Source: Solirubrobacterales bacterium
GTDB taxonomy: Bacteria; Actinomycetota; Thermoleophilia; Solirubrobacterales; Solirubrobacteraceae
NCBI GenBank assembly: GCA_003244035.1
Contig: QHBV01000217.1
Location: 15,498 to 44,847 of the forward strand
Length of the DNA stretch: 29,350 nucleotides
Direction of reading: 5' to 3'
Below the pieces are notes generated by a model. The model saw only the letters and a list, made by a program, of their open reading frames with translations, had not been told where the DNA came from and did no database searches. The stretch's first letter is position 1. Every line of letters begins with the position of its first letter. Both the position numbers and the translations under genes were made by a program. This document shows positions 1 through 7,688 of this stretch, piece after piece.

Positions 1-656
1 GCTGCCAGGTCCCGGTAGGCGTCGGCGTGGGCGGTCACGGCGGCCTGGAGCAGTATGCGCAGGTGCTCGTAGGCAGCGGTGCCAGCGGTGAGGGTGATCC
101 CGAGCAGGGGCGCCAGCCTGGTCACCATGCCGGAATCGACGGGAATGATCCCGCAGTGGTAGCCGCGTGCGTACAGCACCGCGCACTGGGCGGTGTTGTA
201 TCCCGCTCCGTCGACCTCCGCGCTGACGGACGCGATCAGCTCATCGGGCGGTGCGGTGGCCAGGTCGATTCCGGGTACGCCGGCCCGGTCGATGAAACGG
301 GCCAGTGATCGCAGGTAGCGGATTCGCGCTGAGGGCAGGCCGATCGGGCGGACCAGGCGGGCCAGGGACTCGTCGTCCAGCGTGCTAAGCATGTCCCAGC
401 CGAGTGTGTCGGCGCGGGCGACCACGCCGGCATAAGTGCTGATCATGGCGTAGGAGACCCGGCTGCTCCAGCCGGCCACCGCCATGCGAATGCGCCAGTC
501 CTGCACGTAGCCAGGCCACCACCGGTTGTCGTCATGGTTGGCCTCGACGGCCGCCTGGACATCCGGCGGCGTGGCCGCGCTGGTGACGAAGGCGCTCACC
601 CGGTCGGCGAGTTCCGGCGTGTACCCGGTGATGGTCGCACCAGGGTGGCCGCCCAT
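1..656 (-). CDS. HhH-GPD (endonuclease III-like) protein, 3' end beyond window
   Basis: An open frame of 218 codons begins at ATG 656 and runs off the left edge without a stop. The start overlaps the stop of the upstream racemase-like gene (ATGA), so the two are translationally coupled. The stretch GAGYNTAQCAVLYARGY followed by IIPVDSGMVTRL matches the hairpin and catalytic-Asp region of the HhH-GPD DNA glycosylase family (endonuclease III: GVGRKTAN...AVDTHIFRV). The conserved Asp is residue 174. The Lys that endonuclease III uses for base excision/lyase chemistry is Asn154 here, so classic bifunctional activity is unlikely. No Fe-S cysteine cluster can be judged because the C-terminus is missing. 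Placement as third gene behind a radical SAM enzyme and a racemase-fold enzyme suggests a role in that pathway rather than housekeeping repair. This role is inference; the fold assignment is moderately secure. Confidence 0.72.
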   Translation of the reverse strand, partial: MGGHPGATITGYTPELADRVSAFVTSAATPPDVQAAVEANHDDNRWWPGYVQDWRIRMAVAGWSSRVSYAMISTYAGVVARADTLGWDMLSTLDDESLARLVRPIGLPSARIRYLRSLARFIDRAGVPGIDLATAPPDELIASVSAEVDGAGYNTAQCAVLYARGYHCGIIPVDSGMVTRLAPLLGITLTAGTAAYEHLRILLQAAVTAHADAYRDLA

Positions 657-1372
657 CAGTCGTTTCCCCCCGCCTGCAGCGCATGAGTGACGACGGCCAG
701 GTTGGACGAGACGACTTTCTTGCCGTAGGTCTGCGCCAGTACCTTCTCCAGCCCCCAGGTGGGCCACCCGGTGCATGACAGCACGATCGCCTGCGCCTCC
801 TCGACAGCTCGCGTGTCGGCCCGTCTGGCCAGGTCCCGGATCTGGCCCGGGTCGATGGCTGAATACCCATCGCGCAGGTCTAGCGTCGCATGCCCGGTCA
901 CCGCAACGCCATGATTCCCGAACGTGTCGGCCTCTGCCTCGCAAACCTTCGCAGGGTAAGGGGTGAGCAGCACGATCCGGTCGCAGTGCCACTGCCGGAG
1001 CACGGCAAGGATCGCGTCAAACGCCGTGACGACCGGCACCCGGGAGCCTGCGGTCGCCGTCTGCGCCTGGCCAGGGAACACGAACGCGGCCGATGTGCAG
1101 GCCAGGTAAACACGCTGCAGCGGCAGCGCCGCCAGCTGCCCCAGCGCGGCCGGGACGGCCGCCAGCAGCCCGGCCAGGAAATCCTCATCCAGGGCCGTGC
1201 CCAGCGACGCCGGGACCAGCCGCGCGTAGTGCCAGGCCACCGACCTGCCCGCCCACCGCGGCAGCTCAGCCTCCACGACCGAGTTCGCCCACGGCACCAG
1301 CACCCCGGCATGCTGAGCCCGGCGACGTGCCGGCCGCCGCTCACGCGGCTGCTGGCGTTCCTGCGGCTGCAT
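656..1372 (-). CDS. Asp/Glu racemase / maleate isomerase-fold enzyme
   Basis: A 238-aa cytosolic enzyme. The paired active-site cysteines of the Asp/Glu racemase-maleate isomerase-arylmalonate decarboxylase superfamily are visible as LACTSAAF in the N-terminal half and LSCTGWPT in the C-terminal half. The early VLVPWANSVVEAELPRW segment is typical of the maleate isomerase/AMDase branch. These enzymes isomerise, racemise or decarboxylate small dicarboxylates and amino acids using two thiols. ATG 1372 has a GGGGAG ribosome site a few bases upstream and overlaps the end of the radical SAM gene by 32 bp. The first ~20 residues are Arg/Gln-rich and not family-like, so GTG at about 1303 is an alternative start. 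The stop overlaps the next gene by 3 bases. The substrate cannot be told from sequence. Confidence 0.85.
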   Translation of the reverse strand: MQPQERQQPRERRPARRRAQHAGVLVPWANSVVEAELPRWAGRSVAWHYARLVPASLGTALDEDFLAGLLAAVPAALGQLAALPLQRVYLACTSAAFVFPGQAQTATAGSRVPVVTAFDAILAVLRQWHCDRIVLLTPYPAKVCEAEADTFGNHGVAVTGHATLDLRDGYSAIDPGQIRDLARRADTRAVEEAQAIVLSCTGWPTWGLEKVLAQTYGKKVVSSNLAVVTHALQAGGND

Positions 1373-2876
1373 GACGCTCCCCGATGAGATAGCGCGGCTC
1401 GTGGCCGGTCACGATCATGGCGGCATTCTGGAACAGCGGCCGGGCGGTGCCGCGCTCGACGACCTGGATCGGGTAGGAGCCAAGCCGCCGGTGCCAGGTT
1501 CCGCTGGTGGTGACGAAGAACGAGTGCAGGCCGGGGATCGTTTGTCCGGCCGGGTAAACTCGCTGTTTCATCGGCTGGTCGAACACCTGCGAGATATCAG
1601 CTTTCCAGGTATCGAAATGTTCCGCCGACGGCGGCTGTGCGTGGCGCATCGCGGCCAGCGGCGTTCCGTCATAGGCGCGGGCCTGGCGGACGTTGATGCG
1701 ATGACAGCGCCATCCCTCGTCCAGGATCCGCACCAGCCCCGCGAGGTTCTCGTAGTGGGTGCGGTGAGTCTCTCCGGGCAAGCCGTAGATCAGGTTCAGC
1801 CCGGGCAGCAAGACCGGCAGGCCGCCAGGCCCGGCATGAGCGCCAGCCTCGTTGACATTAGCGACGGCGCGCATTAGCACCTCTGGCGTGCAGGTCAGCG
1901 CGTTGGCCTCGATAACAGCCGGGTCGAAGGTCTCGATCCCCATCGGCGCGCAGTTGCCCTCGGTGCAATACCGGGCAACCAGCCGAGCGATGGCCGCGCC
2001 GACGGGGGAGGCCACTGCCAGCGGGTCGGCGTTGTCGATGTGCAGAACCTCCAGGCCGGGGCAGCTCTCGCGGATGCCGGCCAGCAGCCGCTCGATCGCG
2101 GCGGCATCGCGGTTCAGGTAAGAAAAGAAGCAGGTCTGCTGACCTAGCCGGACGTTCCTCACCCCGGCCTGGTATAGCGCCGTGATCTCATCCAGCACGT
2201 CCGCAGGGTCGCGGAACACGACGCGGCTGCTCTTGACCGGTTCGTTGCAAAACGAGCAGAACTTGCGCCGCGTGCACCCCCGGTACAGCTCTATCTCAGC
2301 GACCGGCTGCCAGCCGAGCTGGCTGATCAGTCCCGCGCAGGAGCCGCGGTCGGCTGCCAGGCGCTCGTACGGCGCGGCCTCGCGGCTGCCTGCGCCAAGA
2401 TCAGCGGAGGTGACCGTGTGGGTGTGCACGGCGTCGAACGAGCCCGCATAGGCCTCCGGATCACGCAGAACCCAGGACCCGAGCGGGCCCAGCAGCACAC
2501 GCCGGCCGCGCGTGCATGCCAGCGCCCGGGCGATCTCCTGCGCCGACCCGTTCCGGGCATGCAGGTGAACCGACGGCACCGCATCACCAGCGATGACCAC
2601 CGTCATCGTCGCGTCCGCGAGGATCTTCAGCGCCTCGCCGCGGCTGGCCGTGGCCGAGTATGTCAGCGGGTCCGACATCGGCGGGTCCACATGCGGCCGG
2701 CCGCCGTTGAGGCACCACCGCACATCGTCGATGGTCAGGTACCGGACATCGGCCCTCGGGAACGTTCTCGCCAGTGCGCCATAAGCGGCACGGGCGTAGG
2801 TAGATAAATACGGCGGGACCCCCAGACCGCTCGGCTCCACCGTGTAACAGTCCAAGATCACGGCAACATCCGTCAT
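1341..2876 (-). CDS. Radical SAM enzyme, COG1031-like
   Basis: A 511-aa protein, first gene of a three-gene operon. ATG 2876 is chosen because AGGAGG lies six bases upstream; an in-frame ATG at 2918 lacks this. The radical SAM cluster motif is RGCTRRKFCSFCNEP, with C201, C207 and C210, i.e. CX5CX2C instead of the usual CX3CX2C. This form, with the following N/T-E-P, resembles the COG1031 Fe-S oxidoreductases known mainly from archaea. Downstream are VRLGQQTCFFSY, LHIDNADPLAVAS and NLIYGLPGETHRTHYENL, the last being a typical radical SAM TIM-barrel strand. Archaeal COG1031 members carry a C-terminal helix-hairpin-helix; here a separate HhH protein is encoded two genes downstream. The protein binds a 4Fe-4S cluster and S-adenosylmethionine and presumably starts radical chemistry on an unknown substrate. 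The family call rests on motif memory, not a search. Confidence 0.82.
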   Translation of the reverse strand: MTDVAVILDCYTVEPSGLGVPPYLSTYARAAYGALARTFPRADVRYLTIDDVRWCLNGGRPHVDPPMSDPLTYSATASRGEALKILADATMTVVIAGDAVPSVHLHARNGSAQEIARALACTRGRRVLLGPLGSWVLRDPEAYAGSFDAVHTHTVTSADLGAGSREAAPYERLAADRGSCAGLISQLGWQPVAEIELYRGCTRRKFCSFCNEPVKSSRVVFRDPADVLDEITALYQAGVRNVRLGQQTCFFSYLNRDAAAIERLLAGIRESCPGLEVLHIDNADPLAVASPVGAAIARLVARYCTEGNCAPMGIETFDPAVIEANALTCTPEVLMRAVANVNEAGAHAGPGGLPVLLPGLNLIYGLPGETHRTHYENLAGLVRILDEGWRCHRINVRQARAYDGTPLAAMRHAQPPSAEHFDTWKADISQVFDQPMKQRVYPAGQTIPGLHSFFVTTSGTWHRRLGSYPIQVVERGTARPLFQNAAMIVTGHEPRYLIGERHAAAGTPAAA

Positions 2877-2898
2877 GCGAACCTCCTGGGACAGACCG

Positions 2899-2964
2899 TC
2901 AGCCCGGCCTCTCTCCATATGACACCACGGGCGGGCCGGAGGGGCGGGGTGACAAAGTGGTCAT
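2899..2964 (-). CDS. Possible 21-aa leader peptide before the radical SAM gene
   Basis: ATG 2964 opens a 21-codon frame that ends 22 bp before the start of the radical SAM gene. It lies between the 33-bp palindromic element at 3039-3071 and that gene. An AAGG stretch precedes it. The peptide (starting MTTLSPRPSG, ending SYGERPG) has no recognisable domain. Short open frames also follow the other two copies of the element, which is the only reason for listing this one. It may be chance. Confidence 0.25.
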   Translation of the reverse strand: MTTLSPRPSGPPVVSYGERPG

Positions 2965-3038
2965 GGATTTCTGCCTTACTCGGCGCGTCGGAATGACGGC
3001 GATCCGGGTTCCCAGCCTGACGGCCTGGTGGCTGTGCG

Positions 3039-3071
3039 TCACTCCCGGTGCTGGGAAGGTGTGATTCCCGC
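3039..3071 (-). promoter_or_regulatory. 33-bp palindromic upstream element, copy 1
   Basis: Read toward the radical SAM gene, this is a GGGAA...TTCCC inverted repeat (GGGAATCACACCTTCCC) followed after eight bases by GGGAGTGA. It lies 163 bp upstream of the radical SAM start. It matches copies 2 (4065-4097) and 3 (7689-7721) at 27 of 33 columns. The fixed orientation toward each downstream gene argues for an operator or promoter-linked site, not a random repeat. Confidence 0.75.
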
Positions 3072-3321
3072 CCGGCCATAACCTCCGACCTGCGCCAACG
3101 GTCCTTACCAGCCTGACCGTTCCCGCCGACAGGCGGACGCGCTCCCACCTGCGTAACACGGGTTGCGGATACCCGCAGCCCGGCCAGCCGTTCCAGGCAG
3201 AGCTGTCTCCAGGCGTGCCGCAGCCCGCGGCTCCAGGAACACCATGCCGTCAACCGGGGCAGGTCAATGCTGGTGACGTGACGGACGGTCTCAGTTAACC
3301 GGCGAGCTGTCATGATTGCGT

Positions 3322-3879
3322 TCACTGCCATTCCGTGCCTATCTGTGCCCATACCACCTTCCCGCCTGAGTCGTGCGGGAAGTACCAGTTCCACCGCGTG
3401 CTGATGGTTTCCACCAGCAGCAGCCCGCGGCCGTTCTCAGCGTCGTCGGACGAGTACATCCGCACTGGCGGCTGCGGGCTAGCATCCCAGACAAGGATGA
3501 GCACACGCCGGTTGTCAGATAGCAGCCACATTCGTACGGGGGGGAGGAATTCCATCGCCTGGGATGCTTGCACGGCGTTGGTGAGCAACTCGCTTACGAC
3601 AAGTTCAGCAGCCTCGCTAAGATCGGCTAGTTTCCACTCCCATAGCAATTGCCTTACGTGCAGCCGCGCGCATGGCACTGCGCTCGGCAGCGGGCCGAGT
3701 TCGAGAAAGCTCTGTAGCGGCCAGTCTTCCACCATGTCGTGTTCCCGATGCGGCGTGAAAGGCGGGATCGGCATCATCCAGGCCCTGGTGTTCCTATGGC
3801 CGCATGACGGGCCGCCCGTTCTGGCGTCGGCAAGGCGAACGGGACCGTCTAGCCAGGCAGCAGCGGCCATGCCGTTCAT
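3322..3879 (-). CDS. RsbW-like ATP-binding protein (HATPase, anti-sigma/Ser kinase family)
   Basis: A 185-aa protein with the GHKL ATPase fold of the RsbW/SpoIIAB type, common as stand-alone regulators in actinomycetes. The N-box is VVSELLTNAVQAS (Asn101 for Mg-ATP), followed by LVWDASPQPP (G1-like) and ENGRGLLLVE (G2-like). The first ~50 residues precede the domain and are poorly conserved in appearance. ATG 3879 is chosen for the GGGAGG six bases upstream; a longer frame from 3969 lacks such a site. Proteins of this family can phosphorylate or sequester anti-sigma-antagonist partners, but no partner is encoded nearby. Element copy 2 lies 186 bp upstream, with a small frame between them. This suggests co-regulation with the radical SAM operon and the 7.8-kb operon. 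Confidence 0.85.
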   Translation of the reverse strand: MNGMAAAAWLDGPVRLADARTGGPSCGHRNTRAWMMPIPPFTPHREHDMVEDWPLQSFLELGPLPSAVPCARLHVRQLLWEWKLADLSEAAELVVSELLTNAVQASQAMEFLPPVRMWLLSDNRRVLILVWDASPQPPVRMYSSDDAENGRGLLLVETISTRWNWYFPHDSGGKVVWAQIGTEWQ

Positions 3880-3901
3880 CGGGTGCCTCCCTATGCCGCG
3901 G

Positions 3902-4006
3902 TCATCCGGCGCCCCGCTCGCGCTCGGCGCTCTCCCCGGGGCTGCCGGGCAGCCGGCGCCACGCAGCACGCACGCGGCGGCCGGGACGGAGCGTGAGGTT
4001 TCCCAT
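3902..4006 (-). CDS. Possible 34-aa Arg-rich leader peptide before the RsbW-like gene
   Basis: ATG 4006 has GGGAG seven bases upstream and opens a 34-codon frame (MGNLTLRPGRRVRAAWRR...). It ends 22 bp before the RsbW-like start and begins 59 bp downstream of element copy 2. Its Arg/Gly/Pro-rich composition could simply reflect GC-rich DNA. A real ribosome site and position between element and gene are the arguments for it. Confidence 0.35.
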   Translation of the reverse strand: MGNLTLRPGRRVRAAWRRLPGSPGESAERERGAG

Positions 4007-4064
4007 GATCAGACTCCCATTTCGTACCCTGATCCCTGAGGATGACATCTGAGGCAGCGGGTTA

Positions 4065-4097
4065 TCACTCCCCGTGTTGGGAAGGTGTGGTTCCCGC
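4065..4097 (-). promoter_or_regulatory. 33-bp palindromic upstream element, copy 2
   Basis: Read toward the RsbW-like gene it is GGGAACCACACCTTCCC followed by eight bases and GGGAGTGA, flanked by GC on the left. It differs from copy 1 at three positions and from copy 3 at four. It lies 59 bp before the small leader frame and 186 bp before the RsbW-like start. Confidence 0.75.
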
Positions 4098-4371
4098 ATC
4101 GATATCCATTCCTAGCTGCGTGAATGCGATCACATACGAGAATCTGCTCCCGCTGTGCGCGCGGCCGGTTATCCGTGCACCCGGCCGGGCGGAATCCGGG
4201 CAGAGCGCAGCTTCCCGCGACCGTGGGTGATACCAGCACCGCGCTGCGAGAGCCGGACGTCATCTGACGTGCCGTGGCACCGGCATCCGGATACCAGGGC
4301 GAGCTACCCGGGGTCAGTGCCGGCTACCGTCCTGATCGCAGATCAGGCGCACGCAGCGGCAGCTTTGGTAC

Positions 4372-5481
4372 TCATCTCGGCGTCCCCGGCGGCGGACCGC
4401 TCGTTCCGACGGCTTGCTGGATCGAGGTGAAGCCCGCCGCGCGGGCCCGGCGGGCGAGACCATGGTGGATGTGGCGGGGCCACAGCGGGCCGCCGTAGAC
4501 GAATCCGGTGTACGCCTGCAGCAGGGTCGCACCGGCCTGGATGCGCTCCCACGCGTCGTCAGGGGTCTCGATTCCCCCGGCCGCGACGAGGACGAGGCGG
4601 TCCCCTGCCCTAGCGCGGAGCTGGCGCAGCACGTGCAGGGCGCGGTCCTTGAGCGGGGCACCGGACAGGCCTCCGGTCCCGGCAGCGTCGACCTCAGCGG
4701 GGCCGCTGGCGAGGAGGTCTCGGGTGATGGTGGTGTTGGTGGCGATAATCCCGTCCAGGCCGAGTTCGAGAGCGAGGTCAGCGATGGCGTCAATGTCGTC
4801 GTCTGCGAGGTCAGGGGCGATCTTGACCAGCAGCGGGACCGGCCGGGCGCTTGTAGTCTCCAGGGCGTCCCGGACGGCAGTGACCAGCGGGCGCAGGTGG
4901 GTGACGGCCTGCAGGTTGCGCAGTCCGGGGGTGTTGGGAGAGCTGACGTTGATTACCAGGTAATCGGCGACATCGGCGAGCAGCCTCGCGCTCGCGGCGT
5001 AGTCACTGGCAGCCTCGGATTCGGGCGCGGCCTTCGTCTTGCCGATGTTCGCCCCGACCATCAGGCTGCGGGTGCGGCGCGAGCGCAGCCGCGCGGCGGC
5101 TGCGGCTGCGCCCTGGTTGTTGAAGCCCATCCGGTTGACCAGGGCGCGGTCGCGGGGCAGGCGGAACATCCGGGGCTTTGGGTTGCCCGGCTGCGGCTGC
5201 GCGGTCACGGTCCCGACCTCGACGAACGCGAATCCCATCGCGCCCAGTGCGTCTGGTCCGAGGGCGTCCTTGTCGAAGCCGGCTGCCAGCCCGAGCGGGC
5301 CGGGCAGGTCACGGCCGAACGCCTGGACCTGCAGCACCGGGTTCCCCGGGGCAAGGCAGCGCAGGAGCAGCCGCGAGACGCCAGGCACGGCTGCGGCCCA
5401 GCGGATAAGCCCGAATCCGAGGCGGTGCGCGGTCTCCGCGGGCAGGCGCCGGAACACGGTGGAAAACAGCAGCTTGTACAT
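4372..5481 (-). CDS. pyrD: Dihydroorotate dehydrogenase (quinone), class 2
   Basis: A 369-aa enzyme oxidising dihydroorotate to orotate in pyrimidine synthesis, with FMN and a membrane quinone as acceptor. Class 2 is shown by the N-terminal helical extension (MYKLLFSTVFRRLPAE) that docks to the membrane. Further markers are GPLGLAAGFDKD, the RMGFNNQG substrate/FMN segment, INVSSPNTPGLRNLQ with the Ser catalytic base used by class 2, LVKIAPDL, IIATNTT, GGLSGAPLK, and the FMN-phosphate segment GGI...QAYTGFVYGGP. Length fits the family. GGAGGG lies just upstream of ATG 5481. It stands apart from any pyr operon, between an XRE regulator and regulatory genes. It could be the housekeeping copy, or an extra copy feeding UMP/CMP to the pyrimidine-modifying operon nearby; sequence alone does not decide. 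Confidence 0.95.
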   Translation of the reverse strand: MYKLLFSTVFRRLPAETAHRLGFGLIRWAAAVPGVSRLLLRCLAPGNPVLQVQAFGRDLPGPLGLAAGFDKDALGPDALGAMGFAFVEVGTVTAQPQPGNPKPRMFRLPRDRALVNRMGFNNQGAAAAAARLRSRRTRSLMVGANIGKTKAAPESEAASDYAASARLLADVADYLVINVSSPNTPGLRNLQAVTHLRPLVTAVRDALETTSARPVPLLVKIAPDLADDDIDAIADLALELGLDGIIATNTTITRDLLASGPAEVDAAGTGGLSGAPLKDRALHVLRQLRARAGDRLVLVAAGGIETPDDAWERIQAGATLLQAYTGFVYGGPLWPRHIHHGLARRARAAGFTSIQQAVGTSGPPPGTPR

Positions 5482-5640
5482 CGCCCTCCAGCGATCGTGC
5501 CCGGCGGCAGCAGGAGCGCCACGCAGCCGGGACTGTGCCGTTATAGTCGCCGATCGTAGCGGCGCCGCGCATCGGTGAGGATGATCGGGCAGTGGCGCGT
5601 CGCTTTGTTCACGAGCGGGCTATGGATGATGTGGTGCGGG

Positions 5641-7356
5641 CTAGCGGTCACGGCTGGGACGGTCGAGTTCCTGCACGATGGTCGCGCCGGCGAAGTTATC
5701 AATCCGGTCGCGGAGGTCGCCTGCCTCCCGTGCACCGCTGAACTCAGCGCCTGCCAGGCGGATCCGGACGTCGGCCAGTCGCTCCCCGAGCTGGGCGATG
5801 CGCAGGCCGGCCGGGATCGCGAGCACGGGCGCCAGGCTTTCCGCTGCGCCATCGAGACGCCGCTTCAGCAGGTAGGCCACGGCCATGTCCACCCGGGCTA
5901 GCGACTCGGCCCCGTAGGAACGCTGCGCAGCGGGACCGCCGGCGTACAACTCGATGGCGCGGGCAGCGGCTTCCAAAGCGGCGTCGGCCTGGCCCAGATG
6001 AATAAACGCTGCTCCGGCATAGCAGTGATTCTTGGTGTCGGCGAAGCCGAATACCCCGCCGACTTCATCGTGCAGGTAATCACCGCCTGCCAGGGATTCC
6101 CGGTCGGCGGCACCCATGCACCGGCTGGCCTCCCGGGCGTCGCCAAGCAGGGACCACGCCCGGGCCTCGATCGAATGCAGCCGGACACCGGCCGTGGCGG
6201 AATCGGCGTAGCGCCTGGCGCTTTGCGCTAGCCGGACGGCCTGCCGGGGCCGTCCCGACCAGTACTCGATCAGCGCCTGCATGCCGCGGGTCCAGGCCCG
6301 CAGCCCGTTGTGTCCGATGATGTCACCGTACGCCCAGGCGGCCCGGGCCTGCTCCGAGGCGGCGTCCCGGTAACCCAGGTCGGTGCTGGCGTTGGCGAGA
6401 AGGCCGCACAGCAGGCCGGCCAGCAGGTGCAGCTGGGCGGTGGCGGCAGGCTTCTGGCGTCCGGCCAGCAGGAAATAGATCCGGTCACGCACGCGCAGCA
6501 TCTCAGCGAACATCGGCAGCGGCGGAACATGCACGTAGTCAGCGGCGATGCGCCGGACGTCGGCGTCGAGCTGCTCCAGCGTGGCTTCCCCCACGTTGGT
6601 GCTTTCGGCCCATTCGGCATGCGTGCTCGACTCGTGGGCTGCCGCCAGGATCAGCGCCTTTTCTGACAGGCGATCGAGTGCAGCAGAGGCGGCCACTCCA
6701 GCGGCTATGCCGTGACGCTGCGAGGAGCGGCGGCCCGGCTCGGCGGCCTGCGGGCGCGGAAGCTCTGCCGCGGCGGCTGCGGACCCGGCGGCCTGGCCGC
6801 TGGCCGCCAGCTGGCCTGCGGCCGGTGGCAGCGGTGTTAGCCCTGCGGCTGCCTTCGCCTGCGGCGCCCCGGCGGTCTCAGCGATGGCTCCGGGCTGCCG
6901 ACCGTGAGCGTGCTGCCCGTCGGCAGACGCGGCCTTGCCGACAATGAGCCGGTCGGCGGGCGGCATGCGCTCATAGTCGGCCACGTCGAGCAAGTCGTGC
7001 ACGTTGCACCCGTACACCGCAGCGAGCAGCGACAGCAGGTACGGGGTGGGCCTGCGCCCCGCGGGCTCAGGTCCTTCACCTGGCCAGTTCTCGTATTCGC
7101 ACAGGTGCGGACCGGTCATGGTGACCGTGGTTCCGTCGGGATCCATCCCGGCGTGGGCAGCATGGGTGCTGATCTGCTCCGCGGCCTCCGTCTGTGACCA
7201 GCCGTAGGCGTGCCGCCAGGCGGCCCGGGGGCGCATCTGGTAGCGCCGGGCGAATTCCACGGCAATCTGCCGGTGGCTCATCCCCAGCGCGCGCATCTTG
7301 TCCCGCAGGACACGCTGCTCGGCCCGCAGGCTGGTCTTCGCATACGGCATGTCCAT
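5641..7356 (-). CDS. XRE-family regulator with C-terminal TPR-like helices
   Basis: A 571-aa protein of a regulator type abundant in actinomycetes. The N-terminal third has a helix-turn-helix region (RQIAVEFARRYQMRPRAAWR, then WSQTEAAEQI and HLCEYENWPGEG) and the segment TPYLLSLLAAVYGCNVHDLL. A low-complexity Ala/Pro/Gly linker follows. The C-terminal half is Ala-rich amphipathic helices consistent with TPR repeats, where partner or ligand binding is expected. ATG 7356 is preceded by GAAAGG; the frame extends open to 7581 but the extra residues are not family-like. Element copy 3 sits about 330 bp upstream, between this gene and the divergent biosynthetic operon. This makes it the natural candidate regulator of the element; no binding evidence exists. 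Confidence 0.88.
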   Translation of the reverse strand: MDMPYAKTSLRAEQRVLRDKMRALGMSHRQIAVEFARRYQMRPRAAWRHAYGWSQTEAAEQISTHAAHAGMDPDGTTVTMTGPHLCEYENWPGEGPEPAGRRPTPYLLSLLAAVYGCNVHDLLDVADYERMPPADRLIVGKAASADGQHAHGRQPGAIAETAGAPQAKAAAGLTPLPPAAGQLAASGQAAGSAAAAAELPRPQAAEPGRRSSQRHGIAAGVAASAALDRLSEKALILAAAHESSTHAEWAESTNVGEATLEQLDADVRRIAADYVHVPPLPMFAEMLRVRDRIYFLLAGRQKPAATAQLHLLAGLLCGLLANASTDLGYRDAASEQARAAWAYGDIIGHNGLRAWTRGMQALIEYWSGRPRQAVRLAQSARRYADSATAGVRLHSIEARAWSLLGDAREASRCMGAADRESLAGGDYLHDEVGGVFGFADTKNHCYAGAAFIHLGQADAALEAAARAIELYAGGPAAQRSYGAESLARVDMAVAYLLKRRLDGAAESLAPVLAIPAGLRIAQLGERLADVRIRLAGAEFSGAREAGDLRDRIDNFAGATIVQELDRPSRDR

Positions 7357-7405
7357 TCGGCCTTTCCGCCTGGAAAAGGAGCACCCGGCATTGCCGGTAA
7401 CAGGA

Positions 7406-7663
7406 TCAACGGTAGCCGCCCCGGCGGCTAATGAAGGTGCTGACCTGGCGGCCGATGATCCGCCTGCGAAGGATCTGCCGCTGACCGCCCAGGCCGGCCG
7501 ACGCGCCGACGATGCCGCCCCGGCAGCTCCCGCGATGGCTGTCGTGCAGGAGATCCTGCGAGATCCAGGCGGCCCGATCATCGCCGAACTCGCCGGCGAG
7601 CACCGCCCTCCACGTGATCTCAGGGAAGGTACTGGGAACCAGTTTGTGCGTCTGCTCGGACAA
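7406..7663 (-). CDS. Small unknown protein upstream of the XRE regulator
   Basis: A frame of 85 aa with strong third-position G/C bias on the minus strand, ending 49 bp before the XRE start. No ATG is available near the coding-looking part. TTG 7663 (MSEQTHKLVPSTFPEITWR...) has an AGGTG site about seven bases upstream; GTG 7699 is an alternative but would overlap element copy 3. I recognise no domain. It may be co-transcribed with the regulator. Opposite-strand frames here have poorer composition. Confidence is moderate because the region is short and the start unusual. Confidence 0.42.
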   Translation of the reverse strand: MSEQTHKLVPSTFPEITWRAVLAGEFGDDRAAWISQDLLHDSHRGSCRGGIVGASAGLGGQRQILRRRIIGRQVSTFISRRGGYR

Positions 7664-7688
7664 TGCGCACCTCACGATGGGCGAGACT

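Larger units (their letters stand above)
2877..3321. other. Intergenic region between the RsbW-like gene and the radical SAM operon
   Basis: A stretch of 445 bp carries the upstream element at 3039-3071 and the possible leader frame at 2899-2964. A minus-strand frame starting near 3333, overlapping the end of the RsbW-like gene as ATGGCAGTGA, can be read through most of it. Its third-position G/C bias is weak, it contains a TTA codon, and it would run across the element and into the radical SAM start, so I do not call it a gene. No terminator hairpin with a T-run was seen. Confidence 0.5.
3880..4371. other. Intergenic region between pyrD and the RsbW-like gene
   Basis: A stretch of 492 bp contains element copy 2 (4065-4097) and the 34-codon leader frame (3902-4006). 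The part from about 4100 to 4371, directly after the pyrD stop, shows no frame with convincing codon bias on either strand. A TTCCCGCGACCGTGGGTGAT stretch at 4212-4231 faintly resembles one half of the element but has no matching other half. Confidence 0.5.

Noticed and set aside
2873..3333. Small minus-strand gene after the RsbW-like gene
   Set aside because: Weak third-position bias, a TTA codon, and it would run through element copy 1 into the radical SAM start.
4205..4233. Possible fourth, partial copy of the 33-bp element
   Set aside because: Only the TTCCC...GGGTGA half resembles the element, the palindromic partner is missing, and no gene follows in that orientation.
4414..5559. 381-codon plus-strand frame opposite pyrD
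   Set aside because: Composition (Gly/Gln/Val/Asp-rich) is that of a GC-rich antisense shadow; pyrD motifs are complete on the minus strand.
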